From Liolophura sinensis (lineage: Eukaryota > Mollusca > Polyplacophora > Chitonida > Chitonidae): a DNA stretch of 64,000 bases. Location: positions 20,071,608-20,135,607 of the forward strand of contig NC_088300.1 of NCBI RefSeq assembly GCF_032854445.1, in the 5' to 3' direction. Shown piece by piece: positions 58,880-64,000 of this stretch. The notes beneath the pieces are model-generated. The model was not told where the DNA came from, searched no databases, and saw only the letters and a program-made list of their open reading frames with translations. Within the stretch, counting starts at the first letter, position 1, and each line of letters opens with the position of its first letter. Position numbers and translations under genes: made by a program.

Positions 58880-60315
58880 CTCCGCGGGCATCTCATCTTC
58901 AAGGAAGTGAACTCCTGTCAACCTGATACAAATAGAATAGTTAAATAGGTTAACTTCAAACAGGTTCCTGGAAGATAAATGCCCAAGAGGTCTCAAGGAT
59001 AAAAGAGTGTACTACATGTACATCTTTCCACGAAATCAATCAGCCAGGCATCGGTGCACTGCCTCCAGAAGCCTTGGTTAGGGTTAAATTGTGCCCTGTA
59101 ACACATGGTGGTCATTTAAAAGTCGACGGAAAGTCGTTGAAATAATAAGACTGTGTACTAGGGTAGGATTTATGTGTTGACACCTTGATAACGTCTTATC
59201 GGAAGTAACTGTTCTGATTCCGTGACCTGGCAGTTGTATCTGTGAATATAGATCTCAACGTGACGACTCCAGGTAATGCATATATTCTTTGACAACATCA
59301 TTATGAGGTCCTAATGTGCACAAAATATGGATGCTGTAGACAAATGCCCAGTAGGTCAGAACGGTTGGTAGAACCTTTGGTTCTCTATAGTTCCCTAATT
59401 ATCTTTTACCTTGGTAAGGTATATTGTGAGAAAATCGCAGGCAAACTACTTAGACCAATTAATTAATAACAGATTTCACTGCGCTACGACTGTGGGTTAA
59501 TACAGCGCCGAGTTGCCGTTATTAGTACGAATCAATCATCGGACTGCGAGGCAGATATTGGGATTAATTCTCTGCACTCCGATTAATTATGATTTTTACA
59601 GATTCTCAGTGTACGCACAGATGAAAGACACACAATATCTCAGTTAGTAGCAGTGGTTCTAAAGCTTAACATTTGTCTAGCTGGTTTTTGGTTTATGGCA
59701 AATGCAATTTGCGAATAATCCAAGTTAACACATGTTTAAGATACCACACGTTATAGGCCGTGATTTCGTTTGTTCAGCGATGAATGTTTCAGCTGCTCTG
59801 AAACGATATTAAAACTACATGCTATATATGCATGTATATTCATTAATGGTTTTTTATTTGAGGTAATTGCTACTTGCAAAAAGTGCTTAGACTTATTTTC
59901 AAACTTTGTGTGTCGGCATATGTACATCATCTGAAAGAAGGACAGTAATAAAACCCCAGCGGGAACTTAACAGTAAAGTCGCAACAAAATCGCACGTGCT
60001 TACTTTGAGCCAGGATGTGGTAACTTTTCATTCTCATTTAGCTAAAGCCGACCACCATGTTATACAACGCAATGGATTCCTGAATTTCTCAATTATTTAT
60101 CTTCGACCGTTATTTTTATTTTTATCATTTTCAAATATACTGTTTAAATATAAATCTTTTCGTTTCAGTTTTTATGTATTTATTTCGAAAACTGTCCTGT
60201 TTGCGCCTATCTTTATGCTAAAGATTGCTTTCATTGCTTTCAATCTTGCGGACTGGTAAATCCAGGATCAATCCTTGATCGAGTCACACCTAAGACTTTA
60301 AAAGAGGAAGTTGTA
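58880..60315. other. Intergenic DNA, nothing recognised
   Basis: The 117-residue + frame at 59906-60259 has a Phe/Ile-rich second half but no recognisable family or splice context. Confidence 0.45.
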
Positions 60316-60319
60316 ACTT

Positions 60320-60543
60320 TCTCGCTTAGCGTTCAGCATGAAGGGAATAGTGCAACGACTGGTTGACCCGTATCAGTATAATGGCTCGGGAGGGGGCGGC
60401 TTACTTGCCCACGAGCGGTGGAAATCCGTCCTGCTACAAGGAGGCACATTGCACGTACATGCACCTTAAGGATTCCTTCGTCGTCATATGACTGAAACAT
60501 TATTGAGTACGACGTTAAACCCCAAGCACTCACTCACTCATTC
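60320..60543 (+). mobile_element. SINE of a second family with CACTCACTC tail
   Basis: GTTGACCCGTATCAGTATAA, TGGCTCGGGAGGGGGCGG, GTCCTGCTACAAGGAGGCAC, then CGTCGTCATATGACTGAAAC, ATTATTGAGTACGACGTTAA and CCCCAAGCACTCACTCACTC. The 3' core TTGAGTACGACGTTAAAC parallels TTGAGTACGGCGTAAAAC of the other family, which suggests a shared LINE partner. Most complete copy of this family in the window. Confidence 0.8.
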
Positions 60544-60547
60544 AATC

Positions 60548-61900
60548 TTGCGCCGTATGATCTAATGGCAGCGAAAAACTAGATACGTTTAGCTGAACAA
60601 GCATAGACACTCTCTCATTTCCCACGAACATTTATAGACTGTTTGTTTCCTACAAACAAGTGTACATGTAGGTCACGTGTTTCGAAAATCATTTAATCGC
60701 ATTAATCAGGTGTGTCTATATACAGACGATTAATCATTTGCACACTCCTTAGAATAAGGCAGTTAATAAGATAAGCTGTCCAATAATTAATTTTTACATC
60801 GCACATCAAAGGATGAAAAGCAATGAAACACTCAAGGCTCAAAAACAGCCCGCATGTACTTGTTGCTCTGAGGATGATTTTTCTATTTGATGTACATTCT
60901 GAAGCTGCAAACGCTGATGTCCTATAAATACCCCTTTTGGAAGAACTGATGTTCAAAATGGCTCCGAACCCAAAACAAACAACCAAAAAAGTGTATCTAT
61001 CGGGCATAATGAAGGCACTCGGTTGCCAAGTTGTCTAAAGTGATAGACATGAAATAAATTCTTCTTGAAAAAACTGAGATTGCGTGTTTAACGTAATTTT
61101 AGTGTTAGCGGTGGCCTTACATGTACTTTAGAAGGCTTCTCAACTTTTCAAAGGCTCTGTGTGGTTTTCCGCATCGCTTTTAGTTTCGTAAAAAACGTTT
61201 TTTTTTTTTTTTTTTGATTTAAGGAATCGCTTGCTTTACAGTATGAAGCTCGTTGATGACACAAATATGTGTGGCAAAGTATATACATCTTATCATGAAC
61301 AACAAGTCGAGAAAGGACGGCCACTTTGGTAACAGCCCTGAACGTCAGGGTTGTATTTTAACTATTCAAGACAATGCTTTTACAGGACCATGCAGTATTT
61401 CCTTAGCAACGATGTATACCTATTAAATGAAAAAAAACCTTTTACTTAACGAAGCCTTGTATCGTCAGCTTTATGCACGAAGAGTAGTGAATGAAGGCAG
61501 AAATGCGTACACAATTCGTACACGATGTAGTGTACGATGTTTGTGTAGGATATTCAGAAGGGAGCTGTTTCTTCAAAGACTACATCATTAAAAACAATGA
61601 AACAAACAACATTGTTCGACGAAACCAAAACTTCGTCATTTAACGAAAAGGGTGTAATTGATCACTTGAGATGTAATCCATTAATATGGCTAAGACATTT
61701 ATGTTTTAGTCGGCGTTCTGTTTGTCTGCTGTCTATCTGAATGTCTATATCATTATCTCTGAGAAACTTTACAGAAAAGGCTTTACACGGATCAGGATGA
61801 AGTTTTGCGCACAGATTGACATTGGGCTAAGGACAAATCAATCAAATTTGACAGTTGATTGGGATTGGGGCAGGATCTAGACAGTTGTAAAACCATCCCT
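60548..61900. other. Intergenic DNA, nothing recognised
   Basis: Contains a T run at about 61198-61216. No frame or RNA gene supported. Confidence 0.45.
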
Positions 61901-61908
61901 CCAGTTCA

Positions 61909-62092
61909 ATGACCACCACCTCCTTCAGTGGCCACCACTTCTTCCAGTTCCTCATGCAGTGGCCACCACTTCTTCCAGTTCCTCATGCAGTGGCCACCAC
62001 TTCTTCCAGTTCCTCATGCAGTGGCCACTACCTCTTTCAGTACTCACTACCTCTTTCAGTACTCACCACCTCTTCCAGTGGCCATGACCTCT
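61909..62092. repeat. 31-bp minisatellite, 4 copies plus shorter units
   Basis: CAGTGGCCACCACTTCTTCC plus AGTTCCTCATG repeats at 61926, 61957, 61988 and 62019, then decays into about 20-bp units (CAGTACTCACTACCTCTTT). Open + strand frames across it are by-products. Confidence 0.92.
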
Positions 62093-62094
62093 TC

Positions 62095-63080
62095 CTGTGA
62101 TCACGATCATACAAAGATTACTACCTCTTCCTGGCGCCACCAAATCCTCCGGTGGCCACTACATCCGCTAGCAGCCACCGGAAGCAACGACATGATATGG
62201 CAAGCCATGGGACAATGGAGCAAAGGGACTAAACGCTGTTGCGAAGATAAATAGCGATGGTGTCATCGGACATTATTGGCATGTGGTGAAGAACCACCTA
62301 TAACAACGGTAATGCATAAAGCGATCTTAACAATTCTAAAAGATAATCTACACGCCAGCAAGAAAATATGCGCCAAAAAACACTTGAGCATGACTGAAAT
62401 TGGCAATCTACCAACCAACCTTAGTTTGCACTGTACTCCAGTTTATCCCAACAGCCATTTTCAATCATTTTGAGATATAATTTAAATTATCTTTGAGAAC
62501 TATTTCGACCATAAACTGAGGTAAATTTTAAAGGCACACACATACAAAATGAAGTATACATCAGATGAAAGACCATTAAACGCTGTGCGGGAAAATAGTT
62601 AGAATTTATCTAACCAAGTAAAATGGCTTGAAAACATGAGATCGTATGGTGTAGTGATTTAAAGGGTATCAGCCATGCCACATTCATATTTTTGCTTGAA
62701 ATAGTTGAATAGTTGAATTGAATAAAATTGTGAATGCGACTATAGATCTATATATATATATATAAGCATTTTGAAGTATGAAATCTAGTAGTTTGTTTGT
62801 GTAATATGGTGAAATCCTAATGTGACGTCACTGGTAAGGCCACAATGGAATCCAATGTTTCAAATGCATTTCTTTTTACGTTGGCACATTTTTATAAAAT
62901 ATAGCAAACCATTTTCATGGACAGTATTTCATGGTCTTTTATCTGACACATACTTTACATTAACGGTTTTTAAAAAAACGTCTTTGCGACGACAACCTCA
63001 GAAGTCAAGGCAAAACAAATACATTTCTAACCTTGCGTTATCACGGTATCATTTGGGCCCCAATTCGCTTAAATTGTTTG
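62095..63080. other. Intergenic DNA, nothing recognised
   Basis: (TA)n at about 62749-62763. A 111-residue + frame (62822-63157) runs into the SINE fragment at its end and has no recognisable product. Confidence 0.45.
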
Positions 63081-63084
63081 ACTA

Positions 63085-63145
63085 TATGACTGGCTGGCGT
63101 TTAACCCAAGAGTATTTCATTTATAGCACGGTGGTCAGTTTCATC
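63085..63145 (-). mobile_element. Diverged SINE tail fragment
   Basis: GACTGGCTGGCGTTTAACCC, AAGAGTATTTCATTTATAGC, ACGGTGGTCAG parallels GATTGGTGTTTTACGCC, AAGAATATTTCACTTATAC, ACGGCGGCCAG of the intact copies. Old. Confidence 0.6.
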
Positions 63146-63149
63146 AGAG

Positions 63150-64000
63150 TATGTTAGCTACCCACGAAGGGCAAGTGGTTTACACCAGGGTCTCTGGCAT
63201 CAAACTTTCCACCTAGAGGTATTCTATCGATAGAAAGCAAGTTTTCCCGATTGAATTTCAATCAAGATTGCACAAACAGCTTTACCAGTGCAGTCCAACA
63301 TTTGTGGCCACATCCTTGTCCTCGGGTGAGAATTGCCCAGCGCATTTTCTTTTCGACAAACTCAGACAAGGATATACCAACTGTGAGGCCACACCCTTTC
63401 CCATCATGCACGAGAAATTTGAGCCAACAATAATGTGGGGAGGAGCACCGATATCAGGGTTGTTGTCATGGTTGTTCCACTGCAAAAATTAAGATGGATA
63501 TTCTAGCAAAGGTGTGAATCCATTAGTTTTTATTAATGTACGTCATTTTCGTAGTCTTTATCATTGTTTCTGTGTCAGCCTTAAGAGAATGGCTTGAGTG
63601 ACACGGGCGCTGATTAAGCTGAACTGTAGCAGATAAAGCATGTGAAGAAGAGACTCAGCAAGGGATTGTCGATGCCTTTATTGTAAGCCCAAAATAATTT
63701 CCTCCCTACACAATTAAGCTAAAACTTAACAGGAATCAACAACTATCCCGTAGATTACTGAGTACAACATGAGGCCATTTATAACAGATAATGATAGAGC
63801 AAACTGCGTTTATCAGTCAGGGAGAGCCGTGAAGGAACTTCTGAAGTCCACATGTAATTGCCCACGTGCCATCAAATAGATAACACTCAAGCCAAGACTG
63901 TTCCGTTTCAAATTAATTTCGTATATGACTTTATCTGTTCATTTCCTATTAAGTTTTTATGTTCCGAATGGGGGATTTTGTAAGATTTGACACATAATTG
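63150..64000. other. Intergenic DNA, nothing recognised
   Basis: Three overlapping short frames at 63251-63492 on both strands have no recognisable product. Nothing repeated. Confidence 0.45.

Noticed and set aside
1-64000. CRISPR arrays, bacterial operons, rRNA genes
   Set aside because: Tandem repeats here have no unique spacers, and nothing resembles rRNA or prokaryotic gene organisation.

Overview
The window is animal nuclear DNA, most likely from a lophotrochozoan (a mollusc fits best; a brachiopod is not excluded). The evidence is split genes with GT-AG introns, no bacterial-style gene packing, and at least a dozen tRNA-derived SINE copies. Their 3' ends are a conserved 'AAATATTCTTGAGTACGGCG...CACCAATCAAATAAAT' type tail or a CACTCACTCACT tail, both of which I know mainly from molluscs and relatives. 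Most of the open frames are chance frames in AT-rich non-coding DNA.

The one gene I can assemble completely is a three-exon globin on the + strand (exons 16092-16240, 25982-26219, 28893-29030; 174 residues). It has the two classical globin introns (B12.2, phase 2; G7.0, phase 0), CD1 Phe62, distal His86 and proximal His118. It looks closest to the globin-X/neuroglobin group and starts Met-Gly with a Cys at position 8, so membrane anchoring by acylation is possible. Its first intron is 9.7 kb and is full of mobile elements. Flanking it on the - strand are weaker candidate exons: 14359-14570 and 15082-15251 upstream, and 29099-29345 and 30596-30892 (discoidin-like start) downstream.

Layout: 1-217, a 31-bp minisatellite; 3.7-14.3 kb, SINEs, a foldback element, local duplications and two minisatellites; 14.3-29 kb, the globin locus with an intronic MITE pair and a TATCGATA array; 29-37 kb, candidate - strand exons, a full SINE and a 59-bp minisatellite. 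From 37.9 to 55.2 kb lies a cluster of four diverged tandem units (A about 37950-41810, B 41815-48360, C 48360-50570, D 50668-55190). From 55.3 to 56.3 kb there is a 30-bp minisatellite that appears to have grown out of a SINE. The last 8 kb hold a second-family SINE, a 31-bp repeat and no recognised gene.

The most striking material is in the tandem cluster. Units A, B and D share two modules far better conserved than the DNA around them, one including 64 identical bases in all three. Unit A alone has grown a 40-bp repeat array from a motif present once in B. A solo LTR with two perfect heat-shock elements just upstream of a TATA box has inserted near the end of unit B, with a clean 4-bp target duplication. 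All similarities were judged by eye; no alignment or database search was run.
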